Position numbers and translations under genes: made by a program. A DNA stretch of 64,000 nt, taken from assembly GCA_004172865.1 (NCBI GenBank), contig SEBV01000003.1:62001-126000 (forward strand). Reading direction: 5' to 3'. Below are positions 8,640-17,596 of this stretch, piece after piece. This stretch comes from Gammaproteobacteria bacterium (GTDB lineage Bacteria; Pseudomonadota; Gammaproteobacteria; Pseudomonadales; Cellvibrionaceae). How positions within the stretch are numbered: position 1 is the stretch's first letter; every line of letters starts with the position of its first letter. The notes under the pieces are model-generated. The model searched no databases. It saw only the letters and a list, made by a program, of their open reading frames with translations, and was not told where the DNA came from.

Positions 8640-9131
8640 ATGATTGAAGTAACAGACTTTAGAAATGCAATGTCTTTGTTAACAGGCGCAGTAAATGTTG
8701 TAACCACAACAGGAGCGTCTGGTCGTTATGGATTCACGGCATCCGCCGTATGTAGTGTCACTGATACGCCTCCGACATTGTTAGTATGTATGAATAAAGC
8801 GTCTAACTCACATGCACATTTTGTAGAAAATAAAATTTTAACTGTGAATGTTTTAGGCGCACATCATCAGCCTATTTCTAACGCATTTTCGTCAAAAATA
8901 AATTCCGAAGAGCGTTTTAAATATGGCGTTTGGACAGAATTAAAAACGGGTGCACCCGTTTTAAAAGATTCTTTAGTGAGTTTTGATTGTAAAATTGAGC
9001 AAATTCAAGAAGTCGGAACACATGATATTTTTATTTGCCGAATTGTCGCTATTCAACAAACTCAACAGGATCAAGGTCTTGTTTATTTTAATCGCGCTTA
9101 CCACCATGTAGGACAAACAACTGTTGCTTAA
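8640..9131 (+). CDS. Flavin reductase-like domain protein (HpaC/RutF type)
   Basis: This 163-residue protein belongs to the short-chain flavin reductase family, which uses NAD(P)H to reduce FMN or FAD for a partner oxygenase. The family pattern is clear: FRNAMSLLTGAVNVVTT at the N terminus, GFTASAVCSVTDTPPTLLVC, a central NVL segment and the C-terminal YFNRAYHHV. An in-frame GTG directly precedes the ATG, but the ATG at 8640 has the better spacing to an AGG at 8630. Its place between mesD and the YcaO gene suggests it supplies reduced flavin to the oxygen-dependent MesD/DUF1852 reaction; that is inference from context. Confidence 0.83.
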   Translation: MIEVTDFRNAMSLLTGAVNVVTTTGASGRYGFTASAVCSVTDTPPTLLVCMNKASNSHAHFVENKILTVNVLGAHHQPISNAFSSKINSEERFKYGVWTELKTGAPVLKDSLVSFDCKIEQIQEVGTHDIFICRIVAIQQTQQDQGLVYFNRAYHHVGQTTVA

Positions 9132-9157
9132 ACCCAATCCCCAATCGGACCTATTTA

Positions 9158-11353
9158 ATGGAAATCAAAGTTAATTTTCTCGACAAACTTCGGCTGGAAG
9201 CGAAGTTTGATGATTTCACCGTCATCACCGATCAACCTATTCGCTATAAAGGCGATGGCTCCGCGCCTAGCCCATTTGACTACTTTCTGGCTTCGTCGGC
9301 GCTCTGTGCGGCTTATTTTGTACGTGTTTATTGTTTGGCGCGGGACATTCCCACAGAGAATATTCGGTTGTCGCAAAATAATATTGTTGATCCAGAGAAT
9401 CGATACAATCAAATATTTCAAATTCAGGTAGAGCTGCCGGAAGATATTTCTGAGAAAGATCGGCAAGGTATTTTGCGCTCGATTGATCGCTGCACCGTAA
9501 AAAAAGTGATTCAAACTGGTCCAGAATTTTTGATAGACGCCGTGAATAACCTCGACCAAGACAAGCAAGCTATGTTGATGGCGCAAGCAGATGGCGGTGC
9601 AAGTACTTTTATCTTGGGTAAAGATTTACCACTTGAGCAAACCATCGCCAATATGACGCATATTTTGGCTGACCTTGGGGTAAAAATTGAAATTGCGTCT
9701 TGGCGCAATATAGTGCCCAACGTATGGTCATTGCATGCGCGCGATGCTGCCTCCCCCATGTGTTTTACCAATGGTAAAGGCTCCACCAAAGAGAGTGCGC
9801 TTTGTTCAGCGCTGGGCGAATTTATTGAACGCCTTAACTGCAATTTTTTTTACAATGACCAGTTTTGGGGTGAAGAAATTGCCAACAGTGATTTTGTACA
9901 TTACCCCAGTGAAAAATGGTTTAAGCCCGGCCCCAAGGGTGCGCTACCTAGCGGAATTTTAGACGACTATTGTTTGGCGATTTATAACCCCGATGATGAG
10001 TTGCTAGGCACACATTTGATTGATACTAATTCAGGTATGGTGGAGCGCGGTATTTGTTCATTACCCTATGTGCGTCAGTCCGATGGCGCAACGGTTTATT
10101 TTCCCTCCAACTTAATTGAAAACTTATTTTTAAGTAACGGTATGAGTGCGGGCAATAACTTGCTTGAGGCGCAGGTGCAGTGCCTGTCTGAAATTTTTGA
10201 GCGCGCGGTAAAAAAACAAATTATTGAACAAGAAATTGTGTTACCAGATGTGCCAATGCAGGTGTTAGAAAAATATCCGAATATTCTTGCAGGCATTAAC
10301 GAATTAGAGAAACAGGGTTTTCCAATAGTCGTTAAAGATGCATCTTTGGGCGGGCAATTTCCGGTGATGTGTGTGACCTTAATGAACCCAAAAACCGGTG
10401 GTGTATTTGCATCCTTTGGTGGTCACCCGAGTTTTGAAGTTGCACTAGAACGCAGCCTAACGGAGTTATTGCAAGGTCGCAGCTTTGAAGGTTTAAATGA
10501 TGTGCCGCGCCCCACGTTTAACAGCATGGAAGTTACCGAGCCTGAAAATTTTGTAGAGCATTTTATTGATTCTACTGGAGTAATCTCTTGGCGCTTTTTT
10601 AGTGCGAAACATGATTATGAATTCTGCGAGTGGGATTTTTCTGGAACTAATGCGGAAGAAAGCGCATGTTTGTTAGCTATTTTAAAAGCGATGGGCAAAG
10701 AAGTTTATATTGCAGAACTTTCTGATTTAGGGGCGAGCGCCTGTCGCATACTGGTACCGGATTATTCAGAGGTTTATCCAGTTGAAGATTTAATTTGGGA
10801 CAACACGAATAAAGCGCTCGACTACCGCGCTGACATTTTAAATATTCATGAACTCAGTAAACGAGGCGTGATTAAATTACTTCGTCGTTTGGACGATAAC
10901 CAATTAGATAACTACACAGATATAAGAACACTCATTGGTATTGAATTCGATGACAATACCGCGTGGGGCCAGCTAACGATTCTTGAGCTAAAAATTCTTG
11001 GCTACCTATCTATTGGAGATCACCAAGAGGCAATTGATTTAGTGGCAGACTTTTTACAGTACAACACCAATACCTTGGCGCGTAACTTATTTTATCAAGC
11101 GGTACATGCAGTGCTTGAAATCACTTTGGATGAAGAGCTGGAACTTGAAGACTTTATCACCAATCTTAACCGTATGTTCGGCAAAGAAGTTATGGACAAT
11201 GTAGTCGGCTCAATAACCGGAGAAGTTAAATTCTACGGCCTCACCAAGACCAGCATGAAACTCGAAGGGCTAGACAAACACCAACGACTCATCGATAGCT
11301 ATAAAAAAATTCACCAAGCCCGTGCGAAATATGCAGAAAATATTGCTCGCTAA
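9158..11353 (+). CDS. OsmC-YcaO fusion protein
   Basis: The 731-residue protein joins an OsmC-type domain (about 1-135) to a full YcaO protein (about 145-731). The OsmC part keeps both reactive cysteines of the family, Cys50 in SSALCAAYF and Cys112 in IDRCTVKK, expected of a thiol peroxidase. The YcaO part follows E. coli YcaO closely, including FTNGKG, the ATP-binding SALGEFIER and QCLSEIFER helices, SNGMSAGN, and a C-terminal TPR-like region. YcaO enzymes activate amide backbones with ATP; E. coli YcaO assists RimO in methylthiolation of ribosomal protein S12. It starts 26 bases after the flavin reductase stop, so it is probably co-transcribed with the methionine genes. Its substrate here is unknown. 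Confidence 0.88.
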   Translation: MEIKVNFLDKLRLEAKFDDFTVITDQPIRYKGDGSAPSPFDYFLASSALCAAYFVRVYCLARDIPTENIRLSQNNIVDPENRYNQIFQIQVELPEDISEKDRQGILRSIDRCTVKKVIQTGPEFLIDAVNNLDQDKQAMLMAQADGGASTFILGKDLPLEQTIANMTHILADLGVKIEIASWRNIVPNVWSLHARDAASPMCFTNGKGSTKESALCSALGEFIERLNCNFFYNDQFWGEEIANSDFVHYPSEKWFKPGPKGALPSGILDDYCLAIYNPDDELLGTHLIDTNSGMVERGICSLPYVRQSDGATVYFPSNLIENLFLSNGMSAGNNLLEAQVQCLSEIFERAVKKQIIEQEIVLPDVPMQVLEKYPNILAGINELEKQGFPIVVKDASLGGQFPVMCVTLMNPKTGGVFASFGGHPSFEVALERSLTELLQGRSFEGLNDVPRPTFNSMEVTEPENFVEHFIDSTGVISWRFFSAKHDYEFCEWDFSGTNAEESACLLAILKAMGKEVYIAELSDLGASACRILVPDYSEVYPVEDLIWDNTNKALDYRADILNIHELSKRGVIKLLRRLDDNQLDNYTDIRTLIGIEFDDNTAWGQLTILELKILGYLSIGDHQEAIDLVADFLQYNTNTLARNLFYQAVHAVLEITLDEELELEDFITNLNRMFGKEVMDNVVGSITGEVKFYGLTKTSMKLEGLDKHQRLIDSYKKIHQARAKYAENIAR

Positions 11354-11705
11354 TGTTTAAGAGAGAAAATTCCGCACATATTTTTTTAATTTTGATGCGG
11401 TTAAGATCTTTTGGAAGTTGCCTCAAGCGTTTCGATAAAGACTAAATAAATTGTTCACCGATACATAGAAAAATTATGAACTCTGAGAATCTCCAAAAGT
11501 TAAATATCCAATTACGAGTTAAAAAAAAGTTTGCAGTTAATAACAGGTTAGAAGCTACCAATAGGCCAAAATATATTTCAAAAGCTAAACGCAAAAAAAA
11601 GTCTTTGTGAAGATGTGAGTATCTTGAGCCTGTTTATTTATGACTAAAAATGGTATTTTTTTCAGAAACCCATTAATTTTATTCATGTGACTTTACGAGA
11701 TTACG
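11354..11705. other. Spacer before the MetR-type gene
   Basis: About 350 AT-rich bases. No TGAA-N5-TTCA box, no strong hairpin and no reading frame with a ribosome-binding site. It presumably holds the promoter of the regulator gene. Confidence 0.4.
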
Positions 11706-12602
11706 ATGCTTGAACGTAGCCATTTAGCAGTAGTGCGGGAAATCGAGCGCCAAGGATCTTTGACCGGCGCGGCTGAAGCGTTATTCCTGACGCAATCAGC
11801 AATTAGCCATACCGTAAAAAAACTCGAACAAAATTTGGGCATTGAGATATGGCGACGCGAAGGACGTAGCCTAACGCTCACTCAAGCGGGCCAGTATTTA
11901 CTGGCAGTTGCTAACCGCGTACTACCACAACTGGACTATGCACAAGAACGTCTCCGCCAGTATGCACAAGGCGAATGCGGGGCGTTGCGAATTGGCATGG
12001 AGTGTCACCCCTGTTACCAGTGGCTACTCAAATTGGTTTCACCGTTTCTTTCTGCATGGCCAAATGTGGATGTTGACGTTAAGCAGAAATTTCAATTTGG
12101 TGGAATTGGTGCACTGTTTGGCTATGAAATAGATTTGCTAGTAACGCCCGACCCGCTCTACAAACCGGGGTTACGTTTCGAACCTGTTTTTGATTACGAG
12201 CAAGTACTTGTGGTGAACGGAAAGCATGCATTAGCCAAAGCAAAATATGTAGAGCCTGAACAATTAAAAACAGAAGTATTAATTACTTATCCAGTCACGA
12301 TTGAGCGTTTGGATATCTACAATCAGTTTTTGTTACCCGCTGGTATTAGCCCCAAGCGTCACAAGCCAATTGAAACCACCGACATCATGTTGCAAATGGT
12401 TGCCAGTGACCGAGGCGTGACTGCATTACCTCGCTGGCTTGTTGAAGAATATGCGAGCAAGCTCGATATAGTGCCGATACAGCTCGGTAAAGTAGGAATA
12501 CATAAACAGATTTTTCTCGGTATTCGCGAAGCCGATATTGAAATCGATTATGTAAATGCATTTGTAAAACTCGCGCACGAATTTCGCGATGTCACTGAGT
12601 AA
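11706..12602 (+). CDS. metR: LysR-family regulator of the MetR type
   Basis: The 298-residue protein has the LysR winged-helix domain (about 3-61; helix-turn-helix GSLTGAAEALFLTQSAISH) and a periplasmic-binding-like effector domain. The effector domain aligns with E. coli MetR in its most characteristic places: LRIGMECHPCYQWL (95-108), FDYEQVLV, TYPV..ERLD, FLLPAGISP, and IMLQMVASDRGVTALPRW. MetR senses homocysteine and activates methionine-synthase genes. It is the last gene of the cluster, in the same direction as its likely targets, and a MetR-type box lies before the DUF1852 gene. The start ATG has only a weak Shine-Dalgarno. Confidence 0.9.
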   Translation: MLERSHLAVVREIERQGSLTGAAEALFLTQSAISHTVKKLEQNLGIEIWRREGRSLTLTQAGQYLLAVANRVLPQLDYAQERLRQYAQGECGALRIGMECHPCYQWLLKLVSPFLSAWPNVDVDVKQKFQFGGIGALFGYEIDLLVTPDPLYKPGLRFEPVFDYEQVLVVNGKHALAKAKYVEPEQLKTEVLITYPVTIERLDIYNQFLLPAGISPKRHKPIETTDIMLQMVASDRGVTALPRWLVEEYASKLDIVPIQLGKVGIHKQIFLGIREADIEIDYVNAFVKLAHEFRDVTE

Positions 12603-12890
12603 GTAATATGGATAACAATGACGAGTTTTAGCCTAATCTTTAGGTTGCGTTTATTCATTGCGTGCACCAATAAACACCGCCTTGCGAATAGTCGAGAGCA
12701 CGTTAAATTGGCTGTTCTTTACTAGGGGAAATCAAACATTACCTTATCGGAAAAGTTAGCGGCTTTAGCATTTTGAGTTACAGAAATTTTAAGATAACCA
12801 TGAAACCCGTCTTATTTTTTTTACGACACTCTTTTTTGATTTATCTGAATTCAAACCTCTGAGTAAGCTGCGGAAAATAAATATAGCAAA
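12603..12890. other. Convergent spacer
   Basis: About 290 bases between the MetR-type gene and the minus-strand RNase H-like gene. A short stem CCTAA/TTAGG near 12632-12644 could be a weak terminator. No gene is visible. Confidence 0.35.
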
Positions 12891-13400
12891 CTATTTCGAT
12901 ACAGGGCTTCTGCAACGAAAACTTCGTAAGGCCAGCCTGGAAGCCTTATCGACTAAGGTAAATATTTTATCGATATGATTCTTTTCATGCAGAGGCCTAT
13001 GACCATCTACTTTAATAATGTGGCAGTCATATAGATCTGCAATGCTATAAAATTGTTGATAAAGATTGGCATTCTTTAATCGTTTACCGCTATTCGCGCA
13101 ATAATCACGCTGCTCTAATTTTTTTCGTCGCGTTAATAGACCTAAAATATTTTGCGAGTCCGTATAGATTATTAATCTTACTGTCTTTTCTTTATTTGAA
13201 AAAATTCCATCATCGATAGCCCACAATAAGGTTTGTAACTCCAGTAGAGTTGAAGATGTATTTTCAAACTGTTTAGTTTTTACTTTCGCGATTAAATCAA
13301 CAGCAAGTGTTTCTACATTTTCGATTGCAAGATAAGCACCAAAACCAATATGGGTTTTGTTATCTACACTGCCATCTGTAAATAGAATTATATTGTTCAC
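12891..13400 (-). CDS. RNase H-fold protein
   Basis: This 169-residue protein has an RNase HI-like fold. The four acidic active-site residues can be placed at Asp9 (LFTDGS), Glu54 (LLELQTLLWAI), Asp81 (IIYTDSQ) and Asp151, with His134 in the position of the mobile catalytic His of RNase HI. It is therefore probably an active nuclease on RNA in RNA-DNA hybrids, but it is diverged from canonical RnhA and lacks the usual WVKGH stretch, showing KVDGH instead. It starts with GTG. It lies 16 bases downstream of the next small gene and in the same direction as hflX, suggesting a three-gene transcript. Confidence 0.75.
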   Translation of the reverse strand: MNNIILFTDGSVDNKTHIGFGAYLAIENVETLAVDLIAKVKTKQFENTSSTLLELQTLLWAIDDGIFSNKEKTVRLIIYTDSQNILGLLTRRKKLEQRDYCANSGKRLKNANLYQQFYSIADLYDCHIIKVDGHRPLHEKNHIDKIFTLVDKASRLALRSFRCRSPVSK

Positions 13401-13416
13401 TCAAACTGTCTCTGAA

Positions 13417-13704
13417 TCATCCTCTTTTAATACGCACGACTTTCATAACTTCAAAGGTGATGCCCGCGACAACTTGTTGTTCCGGATAGTAGGTAATGTT
13501 CACTCTGGCACCTTTTAAGCTTTGGTATTTACCTTTGCGCTTGAATTTAAACGGCACATCACAAGCCTCCACCATCAGCGTGTGCAAAATCCACTCACAT
13601 TCTTCTCGTTGAATGTGTGATACCACTTTCAACAGTTCGGAGTGATTGAGAGTGTTGTGTTTCTCTACCAGTTTTTTGGAGTCTGATTGCATAATCGTAT
13701 TCAC
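13417..13704 (-). CDS. Small protein of unknown function
   Basis: A 95-residue basic protein without a signal peptide or membrane segment. I do not recognise the family. The C-terminal half is rich in beta-type residues with Lys/Arg (FKFKRKGKYQSLKGARVNI), which could bind nucleic acid. The start shown is GTG with an AGG nine bases upstream; an in-frame ATG at 13692 would give 91 residues. It sits 19 bases after hflX and 16 before the RNase H-like gene, all on the minus strand. Confidence 0.65.
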   Translation of the reverse strand: MNTIMQSDSKKLVEKHNTLNHSELLKVVSHIQREECEWILHTLMVEACDVPFKFKRKGKYQSLKGARVNITYYPEQQVVAGITFEVMKVVRIKRG

Positions 13705-13723
13705 GGATTAAAGCCTGGATAAA

Positions 13724-15049
13724 TTATTTAGATCGGCGCGCATCGTCTGCGAGTTTACTCAGCTTGGCGACTATGTCAGGTGTAGCGCGTAAACGAAAAA
13801 ATGCACCCGTTGCATCAGCACGTTCTTCAATCACGTCGCACGAAGCAAAGATTTCGCCACGTAATTCTTGTGCTGACCAGGGTAAAAATATTTCTGACTC
13901 AATCAAATCTTTTTGAAAAAATTGCACAATGGTTTGATGCAAATTTTTTATATCGTCCTCACGCTGCGCGCTTAGCACAATACAACCGGGATAATGTAGC
14001 TGCAGCTCTGCGATACGCTCTGCTTGTGCGGCCGCATCACTCAGATAATCAATTTTATTGAACACGCGAATGCGTGGCACAGTATCGGCGCCAATCTCGG
14101 CCAACACTTTATCGGTAACTTCTAGCTGCGCCTCATATCCTGGGTCGCCAGCATCAATAACATGTAACAACAGTGATGCGTTGAGGGCTTCGTCCAAGGT
14201 CGATTTGAAGGAAGCCACCAAATCATGAGGTAAGTTTTTGATAAATCCCACAGTGTCACTCACTAATATTTTGGGCACACTTTCCGGGTGCAAGGTGCGC
14301 ACCTTAGTGTCGAGTGTCGCAAACAATTTATTGGCGACCAATACCTCTTTGCCGGTCAATGCGCGCATCAACGTCGATTTACCCGCATTCGTATAACCGA
14401 CTAAAACCACTTGTGCTAGCGCTGTTTGTCCCTGACGTTGTGCTCGCTGGGTTTCGCGCCCGGCCTCCATCGCATCAATTTCTTTTTGCAGCTCGGCAAT
14501 ACGGTCGCGCACCTTGCGGCTGTCCATTTCGCTACGTGACTGACCTGAACCACGCCCACCGGTTCCGCTACGCTGCCTTCCTGAAGGGCCTTCGCGCTTG
14601 GCTGCCTCACGCAGGCGCGGCGCCATATAGGTCAGGCGTGCGATTTCAACTTGTATCCTTGCGGCATGTGAGCTGGCGTTACGGTGAAAAATCTCAAGGA
14701 TGACAACCGTACGATCCATCACCTCGCAACCCACTTCGTTTTCAAGATTGAGCGCTTGAGACGGCGAGATTTCATGGTCAACAAGAACAAACTCCACCGC
14801 ATCATCTGATGCCTCTTCCTGCCCTTGTATGAATTGTTTTAGCTCTTCCCGTTTACCAACGCCGATATAGGCTGCCGAGTCGAAGGATGCACGCTTCTGT
14901 GTAAATTGACCAACCACCTCAAGGCCCAAGGTCTTTGCCAACTCAGCCAATTCGACCAACGACGAATTAAATTCAGTATCGCTAACACCGTCTAAATGCA
15001 CGGCGACGATTAGAGCACGCGGACGACGCGTTTCTTCGGGGTTTAACAT
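13724..15049 (-). CDS. hflX: GTPase HflX
   Basis: HflX is a ribosome-associated GTPase that splits stalled or heat-damaged 70S ribosomes. The 441-residue protein has the N-terminal HflX domain (about 10-135), a coiled linker rich in Gly/Ser/Arg (about 150-205), and the G domain with GYTNAGKST (218-226), switch segment TLDTKVRTL, DTVGF and NKID. Usually hflX follows hfq; here there is no hfq, and instead a small unknown gene and an RNase H-like gene follow. This may be a second copy in the genome. The ATG has a weak upstream ribosome-binding site. Confidence 0.92.
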   Translation of the reverse strand: MLNPEETRRPRALIVAVHLDGVSDTEFNSSLVELAELAKTLGLEVVGQFTQKRASFDSAAYIGVGKREELKQFIQGQEEASDDAVEFVLVDHEISPSQALNLENEVGCEVMDRTVVILEIFHRNASSHAARIQVEIARLTYMAPRLREAAKREGPSGRQRSGTGGRGSGQSRSEMDSRKVRDRIAELQKEIDAMEAGRETQRAQRQGQTALAQVVLVGYTNAGKSTLMRALTGKEVLVANKLFATLDTKVRTLHPESVPKILVSDTVGFIKNLPHDLVASFKSTLDEALNASLLLHVIDAGDPGYEAQLEVTDKVLAEIGADTVPRIRVFNKIDYLSDAAAQAERIAELQLHYPGCIVLSAQREDDIKNLHQTIVQFFQKDLIESEIFLPWSAQELRGEIFASCDVIEERADATGAFFRLRATPDIVAKLSKLADDARRSK

Positions 15050-15422
15050 GGAGTAATTTCTCTAGGGATGGGAGCGCGAACGTTTTCGAATAGCGTCACG
15101 AGATGAAGTGTACACAATTATGGATAAACCCGATTATGGATGAGCCATTATGGACGGGAGTAAGTGCCGTGGGAATGCATCTTTTAGCTTCGTTCAATAT
15201 TAAGTGAAGCTTCGCTGCGAGTTCATCGCAAGTGTAGAATTCAAACCATCAAAATAATTTTCGAAGTTTTCTACACCACCTGCAATTAACACTTCATAGT
15301 TTCAAATCATTCATGCGAATACTCAACAACTATTTTGATGGGATTAAAATTTAGTAAAACTATTTTAGTTTCTTCTACGATGGAGCAATCATCCTCGTTA
15401 CCGTTAAAAATTCTAATTAACC
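15050..15422. other. Spacer upstream of hflX
   Basis: About 370 bases between the hflX start and the end of the GH8 gene. It should contain the hflX promoter on the minus strand. Short repeats of TTATGGA occur near 15119-15153. No gene or RNA is recognisable. Confidence 0.35.
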
Positions 15423-15463
15423 ATCACATTAAGTATTTCGTTTTACGAATTACTTAATGTGAT
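15423..15463 (-). terminator. Long hairpin after the GH8 gene
   Basis: Two 19-base arms (15423-15441 and 15445-15463) pair with a single mismatch around a three-base loop. It begins 14 bases after the GH8 stop on the minus strand. There is no immediate T-run, so it may protect the mRNA 3' end as well as stop transcription. Confidence 0.65.
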
Positions 15464-15476
15464 AAAACGCTGTCGG

Positions 15477-16946
15477 TTACCTGGCAACCTTTCGCGGCTC
15501 AATGATGCGGAACTCACCACTCAGGTGCATCATGCTCATGATGTACAACATGCCATCAAAATAGCGCTGCTCTCCTACTGGCAATGGGGTTTCCCAAAGC
15601 TCTTTCAGAAACGCGTCTGAGATTTCTCCTTGAGTCGCCGCCAAACCGCCGACTGCGGTCGCCGCGACCATTCCAACTGAGTGACGATCTGACATGGGTT
15701 TGCCGTCGAGCGTGTATTTGTCGGCAAACGTATGGATACCTTGTTTGAACAGAAATCTCTGAACGCGATTACTGAGAGCCGTTTGGCGTGGGTCTTTTGC
15801 AAACCAGCTGTAATCCATCGCCATATTACTCACGGTACGCCAGCTGTCGTAAGCAAAACTGCTTGGCTTGCCATCCCAACCCATGGAAGGCGTGCCGTCA
15901 TAATCTGTGCGGTCGGGTGAAAGCCCAGTTTCAGAATGTGCCGCTTTGTGAAAAAGATCGCGACTCGATTCAGCTGCCCTCGCCCAAAATTCTCGTTCTT
16001 CTTTTGGCGCCCAACGTGCCCAGAGTTCGTAAAACCCCGGCAAATGGTAAGACGGATCAGTGCCCGGAAGGTTGGTTTCCGGCACGAAGCGAACCATCGC
16101 ATGTTCTTCGTCAATCATGGGGCCAACGCTAACTTCACGCGGTGTATTGTTCGGTTTATAGCTCGGCCACGGCTTACCCTCTTTTACGGCTTTCGCCTGC
16201 TCGGCACGATTGTTGGGGCTTGGCCAAGGACTGGCTGGCTCTATAAACGCAGGTTCGTCGGAATGGATTCGAAAAGGCGTGGTGCCGGTCAAGACACCGT
16301 GATGGCGCATGCCGTGCAATATGGTGTCGGCTTCTTTTTGATAGTTATAAATGCCTTTACCGTTGCCCCAGCGGTGAGCCGCAAAATATAGCGCCATTGC
16401 ATAATATTCTTCGCCATCAGGCGCCGCGCTAGTTGATCGAGGTCTACCGTCTGTGCTCATCGACCAGGCAAAATAGCCGCGCGATGGATTGGCGGGGTCG
16501 GTATTAAGCATGTATGTTTTCGACCAATTCCACAGCGCATCAAACTCGCGTTTCTTATTCAATTGCACCGCGATCATCATTCCGTAACTCATACCTTCGC
16601 TGCGCGCATCGTTGTTGGCCCAGTCAGTAACGTACGCCAGCGTGCCGTTTTCGTTAGCGCCCGTCTCGAAATAAATTCGCTCTTCTTGTCCATCGCCGTG
16701 AAAAAATTGCTGGAATGCGTGTTCGATGCGCTCGTGGGTTTCGGCGGGTGTTTTATTCAAACGCTCAACAAATAAATTCGCGTAACGACCGGTTTTATAA
16801 GCACCCGCACCGTCGTCAAGACGTGTAGCCACATGCGTTGAACCTGTAGGAATTTCAGCAGCAATTACTTGCGTAGCCTGTATCGCACTTGCAACAAGCA
16901 CCAGAGTGGAAACAATACCAAGGGTTTTAAGTTTATATTTAAACAT
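15477..16946 (-). CDS. Secreted GH8 enzyme, probably exo-oligoxylanase or xylanase
   Basis: The 489-residue protein has a Sec signal peptide (about 1-30, ending VIAA) and a GH8 (alpha/alpha)6 barrel. The general acid is Glu117 in DARSEGMSYGMM and the probable base is Asp367 in FAYDSWR. The sequence pattern (YFETG.. .AYVTDWANNDARSEGMSYG, EEYYAMALYFAAHRWG, the MSDRHSVG region) is that of the GH8 subgroup containing reducing-end xylose-releasing exo-oligoxylanase and cold-active xylanase, and differs from bacterial cellulose-synthase-linked BcsZ. So xylo-oligosaccharides are the likely substrate; endoglucanase activity is the alternative. The gene is isolated, with a long hairpin after it. Confidence 0.85.
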   Translation of the reverse strand: MFKYKLKTLGIVSTLVLVASAIQATQVIAAEIPTGSTHVATRLDDGAGAYKTGRYANLFVERLNKTPAETHERIEHAFQQFFHGDGQEERIYFETGANENGTLAYVTDWANNDARSEGMSYGMMIAVQLNKKREFDALWNWSKTYMLNTDPANPSRGYFAWSMSTDGRPRSTSAAPDGEEYYAMALYFAAHRWGNGKGIYNYQKEADTILHGMRHHGVLTGTTPFRIHSDEPAFIEPASPWPSPNNRAEQAKAVKEGKPWPSYKPNNTPREVSVGPMIDEEHAMVRFVPETNLPGTDPSYHLPGFYELWARWAPKEEREFWARAAESSRDLFHKAAHSETGLSPDRTDYDGTPSMGWDGKPSSFAYDSWRTVSNMAMDYSWFAKDPRQTALSNRVQRFLFKQGIHTFADKYTLDGKPMSDRHSVGMVAATAVGGLAATQGEISDAFLKELWETPLPVGEQRYFDGMLYIMSMMHLSGEFRIIEPRKVAR

Positions 16947-17596
16947 GGGATTTTCTCGTTATGTAATTTTATGCCGGCGTGGAAAGTCTTATTGTTCTTA
17001 AAAAGTACTAGTGCGCAAGCTAAAGCTTCTACAACTTTTTTACCATGTTGTTTTCTAAAAATTCACATCTCTTTACATAGGATTACAACTTGAATTCAGC
17101 ACCTGTTATTTCATAACCATACTGATGCACTGATTTTTGTGATCCAGCTTAGCGGCTTGTCCAAAGTTATCAAGAGCCGAATTCACTACACGTCCACCTT
17201 AACTAGATCTTACTTAAAAGCTCAAGGCAATGACCTAAAAACTGCAAGCTACTTACGGGGAATCCCATTAAAAGAAATGAAGCTGCGCCCGTTATCGCAA
17301 AACGAATTGAACTGTACAACTCAATGAAATCGCAAGGCGCATCTGATGTAGATGTTTTTAAAAGCGGTTTTAAATTTTAATAGCAATCAGCCCGTGCAGT
17401 ATCAAATTAAAACTGGGTTTTGGAAATTGGATGTCACAGCCTAGACAATATTTCAAAAATATATTTGTATTTTTAAATAATCTCATGACAGATCACACTT
17501 TCAATGTAGACTTCAAGGCAGTCATAATCCGACACTTTTTTCAAATCGCTATAAAAATTGCCCATCCTCACTTCGCACCCCAAAGGAAAAAACCTC
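16947..17596. other. Divergent spacer GH8 / Rossmann-fold gene
   Basis: 650 bases with no gene I can support. A 62-codon frame at 17139-17327 has no ribosome-binding site and no recognisable motif. AT-rich overall. It must carry the promoter of the GH8 gene, but I found no LacI-type operator like that before the GH26 gene. Confidence 0.4.

Noticed and set aside
17139-17327. 62-codon plus-strand frame in the GH8 spacer
   Set aside because: No ribosome-binding site, no recognisable motif and AT-rich sequence typical of a non-coding spacer.
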